From Leptospira_A sp046736045 (GTDB lineage Bacteria > Spirochaetota > Leptospiria > Leptospirales > Leptospiraceae): DNA of 64,000 bases. The position numbers and the translations under genes are program-made. The notes below the pieces were generated by a model. The model made no database searches. It saw nothing but the letters and a program-made list of their open reading frames with translations, and had not been told where the DNA came from. Within the stretch, counting starts at the first letter, position 1, and the number at the start of each line of letters is the position of its first letter. Below, piece by piece: positions 17,040 to 25,889 of this stretch. The stretch spans positions 1,302,001-1,366,000 of the forward strand of contig NZ_CP177134.1 of the NCBI RefSeq assembly GCF_046736045.1, written 5' to 3'.

Positions 17040-17350
17040 TTGCCGAGTAAAACAGTACAAAACTCCTGTAAAAAAAGATATTGGGTTTTTGTGACATGAT
17101 TGATCGAATAGATTTCTTTCAGCTTGGCCATCCTTGCTGCTGATTCCGCACTTGCATCTCCCCAGGAAAAAAGTCCGAAATAAGAAGTAATGCAACTTTC
17201 ACCGACCATAAATCCTTCCTTAGGAGAAATGGAAGTTCCTGCAAAGCTGTTTGTTCCGCGATTATAAAGTAAGGTGAGAGATGGATTTCCTTGTTGGATA
17301 CTAATGCATCCAACAAACAAAACGGAAAACAAGGATAAACAAAATTTCAT
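17036..17350 (-). CDS. TRL-like family lipoprotein (copy 2, divergent)
   Basis: This 104-residue protein has a signal ending VLFVGC and a TRL-like core: SLTLLYNRGTNSFAG, GESCITSYFGLFSWGDAS and a terminal EFCTVLLGK. It keeps GDAS and both cysteines but differs more from the consensus than the other copies. Its ATG overlaps the upstream barrel gene stop and its stop overlaps the coiled-coil gene start, both as four-base overlaps. Confidence 0.75.
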   Translation of the reverse strand: MKFCLSLFSVLFVGCISIQQGNPSLTLLYNRGTNSFAGTSISPKEGFMVGESCITSYFGLFSWGDASAESAARMAKLKEIYSINHVTKTQYLFLQEFCTVLLGK

Positions 17351-18228
17351 TCGCCGCTTGTATTAAAGAAATAGATATAAGAGAAACGAATTCCCCTATC
17401 AATTGCATTTTCATTTTTTGCAAGAACCGGAAGTAGAAAAGATAAACTGAAAGTGCCTGCCTTTTCCGTTGCATAAGATACTCCGGGATAAAAATTGAAA
17501 AATCTGGTTTTAGTATCGATGTCTTTGGCAAAAGGTTCTCTGTATTCCAACTCGGTAAAGACCCGCAAAGATTGGGAGACTGCGAAAGAAGGCGCGATTC
17601 CGATTTGGTAATATCGACGGAATTCCTGAAGGTTTGATTCTTTGAATCTGGAATTGGTTTCCGTTTGAAATCTGAATTCCGTCATGATTTCAAAAGCACC
17701 TTTTTTAAATCCTACTCCGATATTCGGTCGAACCAAATAGAGTTCGGGATTTTCCCTTTCTCTTAGTTCGGAGTTTCTTTTTCTATCATACAAACGAAGT
17801 CCGGCACCAAATAACCATTGTGAGCTTCCGGTGTCCCAAATTTTTCCATACTTTAAACCTGCATTCCATCGGTCCCAGGTTTTTTCAGTTTCAGAGTCGG
17901 TAAAAACATTTTCATTTCTTCCTATGGAAGAAGTAACAGAGAGAGATTTTGTAAAAGCATATTCTCCTTCTATATTGATGTTTTTGTTTTGTTCATAAAC
18001 ACTTTGAAATTTTTTATCCCAGTAAATTGCATTTACTCGGACTTTTGTATAAATGGCAACCGGCTCGATTTGAATGGGATGAGCGAATTTTGACGATGTC
18101 GTTGTTGGTGCATCAGAAGCCGTAGAAGTATTTGAAGTTGTAGTTGTTGTTAGGGGAGTTTCTCCCTCGGCATATAATATGGAAACGGGAATGGTTATCA
18201 GTAATAATAATTTGATATAAAAACGCAT
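17347..18228 (-). CDS. exported outer-membrane barrel-like protein
   Basis: This 293-residue protein has a signal peptide (MRFYIKLLLLITIPVSILYA), a Thr/Ser-rich linker (about 20-48), and then repeated beta-strands with aromatic ends (VRVNAIYWDKKFQSVY, WNAGLKYGKIWDTG, WLFGAGLRLYDRKR, RVFTELEYREPF, RGIRFSYIYFFN). This suggests a 12- to 14-stranded barrel. The family is not recognised. It lies six bases after the GDSL gene and overlaps the following TRL gene. Confidence 0.65.
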   Translation of the reverse strand: MRFYIKLLLLITIPVSILYAEGETPLTTTTTSNTSTASDAPTTTSSKFAHPIQIEPVAIYTKVRVNAIYWDKKFQSVYEQNKNINIEGEYAFTKSLSVTSSIGRNENVFTDSETEKTWDRWNAGLKYGKIWDTGSSQWLFGAGLRLYDRKRNSELRERENPELYLVRPNIGVGFKKGAFEIMTEFRFQTETNSRFKESNLQEFRRYYQIGIAPSFAVSQSLRVFTELEYREPFAKDIDTKTRFFNFYPGVSYATEKAGTFSLSFLLPVLAKNENAIDRGIRFSYIYFFNTSGE

Positions 18229-18233
18229 TGTGA

Positions 18234-19094
18234 TTAATTTCCTTCCTTAGTAATGGGTGCGATGAGCGAGGCTAATTTTCCCGCCAAGAAGGAAAATCCC
18301 AAACTATTAGGATGAATGCAATCGAACATCAATTGCGGATTGGAAACATTCGGGCCTCCTAAAGTTCTTCTCAGATCAACATAATAGAAGTAAGGTTCTT
18401 CTTTTCCGATTCCTCTCAGCATTTCATTGAATCCGTCTAACTGTTTGGTAGTGAAAGCGGGAAGTTCCGTATCAGTAAGATTGAATCCTGCCTCTGTAAA
18501 AGCCGACTTGCAACCTTCATCCGAATTCGGAATGACTGCACCTTTGAAAGGATTGGAATAATCGTATCCGTGAATGATCCAACGAAGCGGTTTGCCGCCG
18601 TATTTGGATATTTTATATGCATTTCCCGATTGAATTAAAGTTTTTAATTGAGACTTGATTGTGGCCAATCTTGCAGCTTGAACGGAATCGGGATTGGCAA
18701 CGTATTCGCTCAAACGTGCTTGTAAATCGTTTCCACCGAGAGATAGGATGATCGAATGAATATCAGCACCTGCCTGATCAATCACTTGAAACTGGAGTCC
18801 TAGATTGAATACAGCATTCAATGTTTGCCCACCTAAAGTAGCGCCTGTTATTTGATATCCGTGATTTTGTTCCAATTGAACTCTCAAAGTATCAACAGCC
18901 GGATAACCTAATAATAAATCCGTCCAACTATCGCCAATCATTCCTACTTTGGAAGGTGTGGATTTATTGCAGGACGCAAGAGTATAACAAAGCGCATTGA
19001 GCGCGATGTCATTGGTATATTCCTTTTTCGTATCACAGTTCGAAATGAAACTGAAGAGTGCGATTACAAGAATTAGTTTGCGAAAATGAGTCAT
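18234..19094 (-). CDS. SGNH/GDSL-family hydrolase lipoprotein
   Basis: This 286-residue protein has a lipoprotein signal ending SFISNC (Cys about 20). The SGNH blocks are present: block I VGMIGDSWTDLL with the nucleophilic Ser, block II Gly in GGQTLN, block III LSLGGNDLQ, and block V FDCIHPNSLG with Asp and His. It should hydrolyse an ester or acetyl group in the envelope; the substrate is unknown. It starts seven bases after the symporter stop and likely shares its transcript. Confidence 0.85.
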   Translation of the reverse strand: MTHFRKLILVIALFSFISNCDTKKEYTNDIALNALCYTLASCNKSTPSKVGMIGDSWTDLLLGYPAVDTLRVQLEQNHGYQITGATLGGQTLNAVFNLGLQFQVIDQAGADIHSIILSLGGNDLQARLSEYVANPDSVQAARLATIKSQLKTLIQSGNAYKISKYGGKPLRWIIHGYDYSNPFKGAVIPNSDEGCKSAFTEAGFNLTDTELPAFTTKQLDGFNEMLRGIGKEEPYFYYVDLRRTLGGPNVSNPQLMFDCIHPNSLGFSFLAGKLASLIAPITKEGN

Positions 19095-19101
19095 TTTAGT
19101 T

Positions 19102-20349
19102 TTAATCCTTCCACCAGTGATCCATTATGACAGCAGCTGTCAAATCTCCACTCAGATTTACAGATGTTCGGCACATATCTAAAAATCGGTCAACACCAAA
19201 AAGGATAGCGATGCCCTCAATGGGAATATGAAAAGAATGTAAAATAGATCCGAGGATTACGATTCCGACTCCCGGTGTAGCAGCGGTTCCGATGGACGCA
19301 CCTGTAACAGTGAATACCAATAAAATCAATTCAGTAATGCTAAAATCAATTTGGTATACCTGGCTGAGGAATATAGTCGCAACACCTTGGTACAATGCAG
19401 TGCCATCCATGTTTACAGTGGCACCTAAAGGGAGAACGAAATCAGCTATCTTTTCTCTGATTTTCATCTTCTCTTTAGCGATCTTCAAGGAAAATGGCAA
19501 TACGGAACTAGAACTGGATGTCGAAAATCCCAGAATTTGAATTTCTCTGATTTCGTTCAGAAACTGAATTGGTTTTCGGTTTCCGAGAAAATAAGCTAAA
19601 ACCAAATACATTAATAATACTAAAATTAAACCAGCTAACACCGTAAATACGTAATAAAACAAGCCAGTCAGAAGGGCAATGCCCACTTGGGTAAGTGCAT
19701 ATGCCATCAAACCGAAGACGGCGAACGGGGCAATCTTCATCGCTTGTTCCACAACCCAGATCGAAAAACTTTCGATGGAAACAAGTAGGTTTCTTAGTGC
19801 TGTGACTTTGATGGAATCCGCAGATAAAAAGAAAATTCCCAAAAAAATCCCGAATACAACCAAGGATAACATCTGTTTTTCGGCAATTGCTTTAACCAAA
19901 TTATTCGGTATGATATCTGCGATGATTTTGGGAATTGGTTCTTCTTTTTCGGATTTGGAAATATCTTTTTTTGTTTCGGACAAAGTCACTTCCGTTTGAT
20001 TGATTTTGTTTCCCGGTTTGATAAGCAGAGCTAAAGAGATTCCGATTGATATGGAAAGAATCGTAGTGATTGTAAAATATAAAAAAACTCTGGTTCCCAG
20101 TTTATAAAGATCGGATAAATTGGAAAGACTGGAAACACCTAAGGCAACTGATGCGATCACCAAAGGAATCATAATCATTTGCAAAAGATTTAAAAAAATA
20201 TCTCCGGGAAAACGCAACCATGGAAGAAAGATGGAAGCGGTTTCTTCGGAAATGAAATTTCGGTCGGGATGAAAACAAATTCCGGCAATAACTCCCAAAA
20301 CCAAGCCAATAAAAATTTTTAACCAAAAAGGAACCTTATCTGTCAGCAT
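19102..20349 (-). CDS. dicarboxylate/amino acid:cation symporter (DAACS family)
   Basis: This 415-residue inner-membrane protein has about eight helices. It carries the DAACS signatures: a Ser-rich hairpin (FSTSSSSSVLPFSL), NMDGTALYQGVATIF, GASIGTAATPGVGI and RFLDMCRTSVNLSGDLTAA. The family imports glutamate, aspartate or C4-dicarboxylates with sodium or protons. An extra hydrophilic loop with charged residues (LSETKKDISKSEKEEPIPK) follows the third helix. It lies 40 bases downstream of the helicase gene. Confidence 0.92.
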   Translation of the reverse strand: MLTDKVPFWLKIFIGLVLGVIAGICFHPDRNFISEETASIFLPWLRFPGDIFLNLLQMIMIPLVIASVALGVSSLSNLSDLYKLGTRVFLYFTITTILSISIGISLALLIKPGNKINQTEVTLSETKKDISKSEKEEPIPKIIADIIPNNLVKAIAEKQMLSLVVFGIFLGIFFLSADSIKVTALRNLLVSIESFSIWVVEQAMKIAPFAVFGLMAYALTQVGIALLTGLFYYVFTVLAGLILVLLMYLVLAYFLGNRKPIQFLNEIREIQILGFSTSSSSSVLPFSLKIAKEKMKIREKIADFVLPLGATVNMDGTALYQGVATIFLSQVYQIDFSITELILLVFTVTGASIGTAATPGVGIVILGSILHSFHIPIEGIAILFGVDRFLDMCRTSVNLSGDLTAAVIMDHWWKD

Positions 20350-20389
20350 GAATCAATCAGATAAGATTTTTAAAGTATTGTAAATGAAA

Positions 20390-23236
20390 TTAATAAGCTA
20401 TGTAGGTTTGAAATAATTCAATTTTGTGTGTAATCTTAGATCCGTTTCTAACTTTTCGGATTTCAATTTCAAACTCTTCTTTCGCACGTTGAATCTCTTT
20501 CATAGTTTTGTGCATCACTGCTTTTTTTTCAGGCCGAACGTCCCATTTATAAGCAGCTTCCTGCCGCATCAATTTTTCTTCCAATTGACGGATTGTTTTT
20601 TGATGCGATAGTTCGATCTTATATTCTTCTTTTTGAAAGATGGAAAGAGTTTCTTTTCTTAAGACTTCTTTTCTTTTTTCCACATTGTTTTCTATATAAG
20701 GAAACGATTGAATGAATGCTTGTTCGAGAACCGACATGGAAACTTCTTTGTCCGGAACATAGGTCGTCGCCTTTTCCCAGTCCGAACTTTTTTCAGAAAG
20801 AACTCTGATTTCTTTTTTGTTCAAATCGTATTCTAAAAAACAAATTTCCATTCGCTTCAATGAAAATTGAAACTCTACAAGAAAAACAAAAAGAATTTTG
20901 TTTTTGATAACATCGGAGAATACGTATTTTTTTCTGGTTCCTACATGAGAGGCCGTTAATAGTTCCGTTACCTTTTCTACAAACGGATGACCGAAAGCTA
21001 AAAATTCAATGGAATCATTTGTAAGTGCGTATTCGGAATCAAAAGTGGCAGGCTTTACTTTTCCATCGGGATGAGTATAATTGTATTTTCCTTTGCTAAC
21101 TTGTAGCAGACTTCCCGGTAGTTGAGAATAAAAAATTTTGGAACCAAGAGTGACTACTTCTTCCAAGTGTTGGTTGTTCCAATCTCTTTCATCTTGGGTG
21201 TGATCATAATAATCTTTTAAATTGAAATCTAACAACTTTGGTGTAACCAAAGAATTTAATTTTTGAAAACCTTTTTGTGCAACCTGAATGCGTAAATCGA
21301 ATTCGGTTTCCAGTTCTTCTTTTGTTTTGGTACCGGTAATGAACTTCATAAAACCGGAGTTAAAGTCCAGTTCCCCTTCGATTGTACCAAGCAATTCATC
21401 GGAAGCACCGATCGACTCTTCGAACAATTTGATTTTGTTGGACAATACTTCCAGAATCCTTTCGGCAACGGTATCTTTGGACGCGAAGTTAAAAATATAC
21501 ACATTATCTTTTTGACCGAATCTATGAATCCTTCCGATTCTTTGTTCGATTTTCAAAGGACTCCAAGGAAGGTCGTAATTGAAAAGTATATTCGCAAATT
21601 GTAAATTTCTACCTTCTCCGCCTGCTTCCGTACATATTATGATTTCATATTCTTCTTTGAACTTTTGAATCGCTCTTTCCTTATCATCCATACTGAGAGA
21701 TCCGTGGAAGGAAACGATTTTGAATTCGGATTCAAGTAGAGAATGTATATGATCTTGAGTTGTTCTGAACTGAGTGAAGATGATGAATTTTTTATGGCCT
21801 TCTTTTTTTAATTTTGCCAAAGTCTCTTTTAGTTTTTGAGACTTGCGGTCTTCTTTGATTTGTTTTCCCAAATGAATGAGTCTGTTCAGAGTGAACAGTT
21901 CCCTTTTCACTCTTTGGAAATTTGACATTTCAGACTCATCCAGTATGGATAAAAAATCTTCAACACCTTCCGTTTCATCCAAATCCCAATCATCTACCGT
22001 AACTTCCTGTTCTTTCATATAATGGAATTTCGATTCCAACATGAATTTTCTTTTTTGAAGTGCGGATAATAGAGCAATCACGGAACTATCCAAAAGTTTT
22101 TGGAATACGATCATCACAAATCCTACGGCACGGTTTTTCGTTCCCATAGCGAGATTGTATTCGCGTTTTACATAGTCGGTAGTTTCATCATAAAACTGGC
22201 GTTCAATGGGAGAAAGTTCGATCTGTACTGTTTTAGCAAACCGTTTTGTAAATCCACCCACTTCTACCTTTCTGCGGCGAAGCAATACTTTTGAGATTTT
22301 TTCTTTCAGATCGGTTTTTCCACCGACAACATAATCGTTAACAAAAGTATGATAAGGTCCCAGAATATTCGGATCAACCAAATGTAATAAATAAAATAAT
22401 TCTTCCAGTTTTCCGCGGAAAGGAGTTGCGGTAAGCAATAACAAACACTCTGTTTTGCGGGAAATTTTTTCCGCAAACAAATATCCCCTCGTTATTTTAG
22501 AATAATCTCTTCGTAGTCTGTGAGCTTCGTCAAAAACAACGATATCCCATTTTACTTTGAGAATTTCTTCAGCGTATACGGGGTTTTTTATAAAATCAAT
22601 CGAAGTGATCACCTTGTTGAAATTTCTCCAATGATCATCTCCATTAGTGATAAAATTCCTTCTTCGAACGATGGCAAAATCTTCGTTGAACTTGTTCTTC
22701 ATTTCCTGTTGCCATTGGACGAGAAGTGGTGAGGGAGCTACAACTAATACTCGTTTGAGTCCACGACGAAACATCAACTCTTTCATCGCGAGTCCCGCTT
22801 CGATTGTTTTACCAAGACCTACTTCGTCCGCTAAAATGAATCTGGGTCGAAGACTGTTTGCCACTATAAAAGTGGATTCGATTTGGTGAGGTAGAAGTCT
22901 TGTACGGGAATTGGATAAAGATGATAATTTATCAAAACTATGAGTCAGTTTCAGTTGGTATGCCTGAAGGGCAGCTTCCATGGCGCGTGGGAATTCTTCC
23001 CACTCTTTGAGAGAGTTAGGGTATTTTTTTAGAAATGTAAGCTTTGGATTCTTTTTGGAAATGGTTTTGAAGATTTCTTTGGATTCGAAAAGAACTTCGA
23101 GAGATACGTTGGATTCATTTAAAATTTTACCGAAACCTAATTCAGGTTCATCGGTTAAAAAAGCATACTCATAAGTTTGTTTTGTATCCGTTGAAGATTC
23201 AAAATCTAAACTTAACTGTGTTGGGATTTCCATCAA
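20390..23236 (-). CDS. RapA-like SNF2-family helicase
   Basis: This 948-residue protein has a Tudor-like N-terminal region (ELGFGKILNESNVSLEVLF), then the SNF2 ATPase: motif I LADEVGLGKTIEAG, motif II VVFDEAHRLRRD, motif III LLLTATPF, and C-terminal motifs KFIIFTQFRTTQDH, EAGGEGRNLQFA and QRIGRIHRFGQ. A long Lys/Glu-rich C-terminus follows. RapA recycles RNA polymerase; SNF2 relatives also occur in DNA-modification systems. The ATG overlaps the queE stop by four bases, so expression of the two genes is coupled. Confidence 0.85.
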   Translation of the reverse strand: MMEIPTQLSLDFESSTDTKQTYEYAFLTDEPELGFGKILNESNVSLEVLFESKEIFKTISKKNPKLTFLKKYPNSLKEWEEFPRAMEAALQAYQLKLTHSFDKLSSLSNSRTRLLPHQIESTFIVANSLRPRFILADEVGLGKTIEAGLAMKELMFRRGLKRVLVVAPSPLLVQWQQEMKNKFNEDFAIVRRRNFITNGDDHWRNFNKVITSIDFIKNPVYAEEILKVKWDIVVFDEAHRLRRDYSKITRGYLFAEKISRKTECLLLLTATPFRGKLEELFYLLHLVDPNILGPYHTFVNDYVVGGKTDLKEKISKVLLRRRKVEVGGFTKRFAKTVQIELSPIERQFYDETTDYVKREYNLAMGTKNRAVGFVMIVFQKLLDSSVIALLSALQKRKFMLESKFHYMKEQEVTVDDWDLDETEGVEDFLSILDESEMSNFQRVKRELFTLNRLIHLGKQIKEDRKSQKLKETLAKLKKEGHKKFIIFTQFRTTQDHIHSLLESEFKIVSFHGSLSMDDKERAIQKFKEEYEIIICTEAGGEGRNLQFANILFNYDLPWSPLKIEQRIGRIHRFGQKDNVYIFNFASKDTVAERILEVLSNKIKLFEESIGASDELLGTIEGELDFNSGFMKFITGTKTKEELETEFDLRIQVAQKGFQKLNSLVTPKLLDFNLKDYYDHTQDERDWNNQHLEEVVTLGSKIFYSQLPGSLLQVSKGKYNYTHPDGKVKPATFDSEYALTNDSIEFLAFGHPFVEKVTELLTASHVGTRKKYVFSDVIKNKILFVFLVEFQFSLKRMEICFLEYDLNKKEIRVLSEKSSDWEKATTYVPDKEVSMSVLEQAFIQSFPYIENNVEKRKEVLRKETLSIFQKEEYKIELSHQKTIRQLEEKLMRQEAAYKWDVRPEKKAVMHKTMKEIQRAKEEFEIEIRKVRNGSKITHKIELFQTYIAY

Positions 23237-23952
23237 ACTCCTTTTTTATTGCCCCATAAAACTTTATGGATTTGTAGCGACAAACGTGCTTTAGGCGGAT
23301 TTTCTTTTTTTATCCATTCAACAAGTTCATTTGCATCCATTTCTCCGAATACGGGTGAGTAGAGCACATTTGTATCGGGGGAAAATTCGCGGAGAACTTC
23401 TAAACTTCTTTCAAAATCGTATCTATCACGCACCACGAACTTGATTTCGTCAAGAATATTATGTCTCTTTCTTAAAACCAAAAAGTTTTCTTTTGTCATT
23501 TGGTTTTCCATTCCTGACCCGGGTAGTTTGTAATCCATTGTATAAACCCGATTGATTTCTTCGGTTATGATTTCCTTTCCGTTCGTTTCGATTCTAGGCG
23601 CAGGATAGGGTTTGTTTTTTTGTATTCTGGTTTGGTAAAAATGTTCGCAGAGAAGAGAACTCATCTCTCCGTTTTTGCCTTCCAACGGCTCTCCGCCGGT
23701 CAGTAAAATTTGATAACCATGCAATGGATCGATTGCTTCGGCTTCCTTCAGTATGGATGCAAGATCCATAAAACTTCCTTGTTTGGGTCCGAGTGCGTAC
23801 GGTGTGTCACACCATAAATTTTTATTTTCTGTTTTCCCGCAACGAAGTGAACAACCTGCAAAACGAATGAAGATCGTTGGTATTCCTTGCGAAATGCCTT
23901 CTCCGGATACAGAATGATATATTTCGTGAACATTACCCAGCATAGAATTCAA
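23233..23952 (-). CDS. queE: 7-carboxy-7-deazaguanine synthase-like radical SAM protein
   Basis: This 239-residue enzyme resembles QueE, which converts 6-carboxytetrahydropterin to 7-carboxy-7-deazaguanine. It shows EIYHSVSGEGISQGIPTIF, FIRFAGCSLRC, CDTPYAL, LLTGGEPL and RIETNGKEI. The cluster cysteines are spaced C34-x3-C38-x9-C48, whereas most radical SAM enzymes have CxxxCxxC; some QueE proteins also differ. The ATG is at 23952, with a second ATG three codons later. It diverges from the vWA-STAS gene. Confidence 0.82.
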   Translation of the reverse strand: MNSMLGNVHEIYHSVSGEGISQGIPTIFIRFAGCSLRCGKTENKNLWCDTPYALGPKQGSFMDLASILKEAEAIDPLHGYQILLTGGEPLEGKNGEMSSLLCEHFYQTRIQKNKPYPAPRIETNGKEIITEEINRVYTMDYKLPGSGMENQMTKENFLVLRKRHNILDEIKFVVRDRYDFERSLEVLREFSPDTNVLYSPVFGEMDANELVEWIKKENPPKARLSLQIHKVLWGNKKGV

Positions 23953-24023
23953 AAACCATTAGATGACAATAAATCATAAATTGTTCTTGCGGAAAGTTAA
24001 ATTAGTTAAATCTTCATAGCGTC

Positions 24024-25670
24024 ATGCAGATTGAGGCAAAATTCGAATACCCGAACATAGTGCCAGGTACTTCTCAAGAAAATCATCTTTTACTCCGGCT
24101 AAGAACTCCCGCGAATCCCAGTTTAACACAAAGACAGCCCATTGTCATCGGCCTTGCCATTGATAAAAGTTGGTCTATGAAAGGGGATAAAATCGAAGCA
24201 GTGATCGAAGCTTCCTGTGCATTGGTCAATTGGCTCACCCGCCATGACTTACTTGCCATCATTGCTTATTCAGCAGATGTGCAGATCATTCAGGCAGTGA
24301 CTCATCTTACTGAAAAAATTTCCGTATCGGACAAACTTCGTAACATTCAAGTGGGCACTTCTACAAATTTGAGTGGTGGTTGGCTTTCCGCCCTTCGTGC
24401 TGTGGAGGCTGCGGCCGTCCCGAATGCATACAAGAGAGTGATTTTACTGACGGATGGGAACCCTACTTCGGGAATCAAAGAACAAGAACCGCTCATCCAA
24501 ATTGCGAAAGATCATTTTGCAAGAGGAATCTCTACAACGGCGATCGGTGTGGGAAGCGATTTCAATGAATCAATGTTAGTTGATATTGCAAAAGCAGGTG
24601 GCGGAAATTTTTACTTCGTGGACAATCCGGAAGCAGCTTCCGATATTTTTTTCCAGGAATTTGGGGATATAGGGGCCTTGTATGCACAGGCAATCAATCT
24701 GGAACTCACTCTCGCCCCGGGGGTTCATTTCAAAGAACTAATAAACGATTTTTCCTACCAGGTATCCGAGGATATCGAAGAGTTTCAAGGTGATGCCAAA
24801 AGTTTAGGAAGACAAAAAATTAATATACAAACAGGTGATATTCGATCAGACGACATTCGCAATATTGTTTTGAAGTTGGAAGTTGACGAATCCATTCGCA
24901 AAATCGATGAACCTGTTTTTCATTCGAAGGTAACATATTACAATCTAGTCAATAATATGAAATTGGAATCTCAGGAAATGGATTTTCCGATCCAATACGG
25001 AGATGCAAAAGGAAAACAAGACCCTGATGTACTTGTAGAGATGCTTGTTGCCAATGCGGGAAAAGGAATTTCTAAAATCAGTGATTTTGTGAAACAAGGA
25101 AACCTTGAAGATGCAAGATTGATTTTATTGGGTTTGATCCAGGACATTGAAGCGAACAAACAATTTTCACCGAATGCGCTTGGTTCCCTGGTTCATAGAC
25201 TTCAGTTGATGGATGCAAAAATCCAGGAAAAAGCAAACAATCTCGCCAAACATATATTTGCCGGTTCTTCTTTCATTGCAAGAGGTCCTGAAAAAATAGA
25301 TCTGAAAGGAGTTCAGGTTCATGATGAAATTTTTGAATTCAAAACCAGAGGAGATATCGATCTCTATAAATGTCCTGAAATCAAAACGATGGTGGAAAAA
25401 AAACTGGAAGAAGGATTTCGTTATGTTGTCTTTGATTTTTCCGATACGGCACATATCGATTCTTCTGCAATCGGAACATTGATTCAAATCGTAGGATGGC
25501 TGCGTCGCAGAGGCGGAGAATTTATCGCAGCGAATATCCGCGATTCGGTAAAAAAGGTTTTTGAAATCACTCGTCTCTACAACCACATTCGGGTTGCAGA
25601 GACATTGCCTCTAGCACGAGAGACTTTACAGAGAATTATATTTGCAAATCAGGGAGAAGCGGAAGGCTAA
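24024..25670 (+). CDS. vWA-STAS fusion protein
   Basis: This 548-residue protein joins two regulatory domains. Residues about 38-215 form a von Willebrand A domain with a full MIDAS (DKSWS at 47-51, GTSTNLSGG, LLTDGNP). A beta-rich middle part follows (215-430). Residues about 435-540 form a STAS domain with the anti-sigma-antagonist motif DTAHIDSSAIGTLI, where a Ser is normally phosphorylated. There is no signal peptide. STAS domains suggest a partner-switching role with an anti-sigma-type kinase; none is encoded nearby. The gene overlaps the PC4-like gene by four bases, tail to tail. Confidence 0.8.
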   Translation: MQIEAKFEYPNIVPGTSQENHLLLRLRTPANPSLTQRQPIVIGLAIDKSWSMKGDKIEAVIEASCALVNWLTRHDLLAIIAYSADVQIIQAVTHLTEKISVSDKLRNIQVGTSTNLSGGWLSALRAVEAAAVPNAYKRVILLTDGNPTSGIKEQEPLIQIAKDHFARGISTTAIGVGSDFNESMLVDIAKAGGGNFYFVDNPEAASDIFFQEFGDIGALYAQAINLELTLAPGVHFKELINDFSYQVSEDIEEFQGDAKSLGRQKINIQTGDIRSDDIRNIVLKLEVDESIRKIDEPVFHSKVTYYNLVNNMKLESQEMDFPIQYGDAKGKQDPDVLVEMLVANAGKGISKISDFVKQGNLEDARLILLGLIQDIEANKQFSPNALGSLVHRLQLMDAKIQEKANNLAKHIFAGSSFIARGPEKIDLKGVQVHDEIFEFKTRGDIDLYKCPEIKTMVEKKLEEGFRYVVFDFSDTAHIDSSAIGTLIQIVGWLRRRGGEFIAANIRDSVKKVFEITRLYNHIRVAETLPLARETLQRIIFANQGEAEG

Positions 25671-25888
25671 GCTAACCAGCGTTCCGCTTCCTCAATCGCT
25701 TCTTTCAATTCGCCGATTACATTCGGCGAAAGAGCGACTCCTTTTTGTGTGGGTTTGAATTCTCCCGTTGCATCCTGGTACCAAACTCTGATATTAAAAA
25801 AAGTTTGCCCTTTGTATTCGGAGATCTCCACCCGAATCACTTCGCCTCTTCCTTTGTCGATATCTTTGATAATTCCTAGTTTCGCCAT
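25667..25888 (-). CDS. PC4-like (transcriptional coactivator p15) DNA-binding protein
   Basis: This 73-residue protein has the PC4 single-strand DNA-binding pattern: GEVIRVEISEYKGQTFFNIR, WYQDATGEFKPTQKGVAL, and the C-terminal helix GELKEAIEEAERWLA. Bacterial PC4 proteins bind single-stranded DNA as dimers. I choose ATG 25888, one base after the FNR stop; six upstream residues are also in frame. It is cotranscribed with FNR. Confidence 0.8.
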   Translation of the reverse strand: MAKLGIIKDIDKGRGEVIRVEISEYKGQTFFNIRVWYQDATGEFKPTQKGVALSPNVIGELKEAIEEAERWLA

Positions 25889-25889
25889 C

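Noticed and set aside
20390..23952. A complete 7-deazaguanine DNA-modification (Dpd) island.
   Set aside because: Only queE and one SNF2-type helicase are present; the transglycosylase and other Dpd genes are not in the window.
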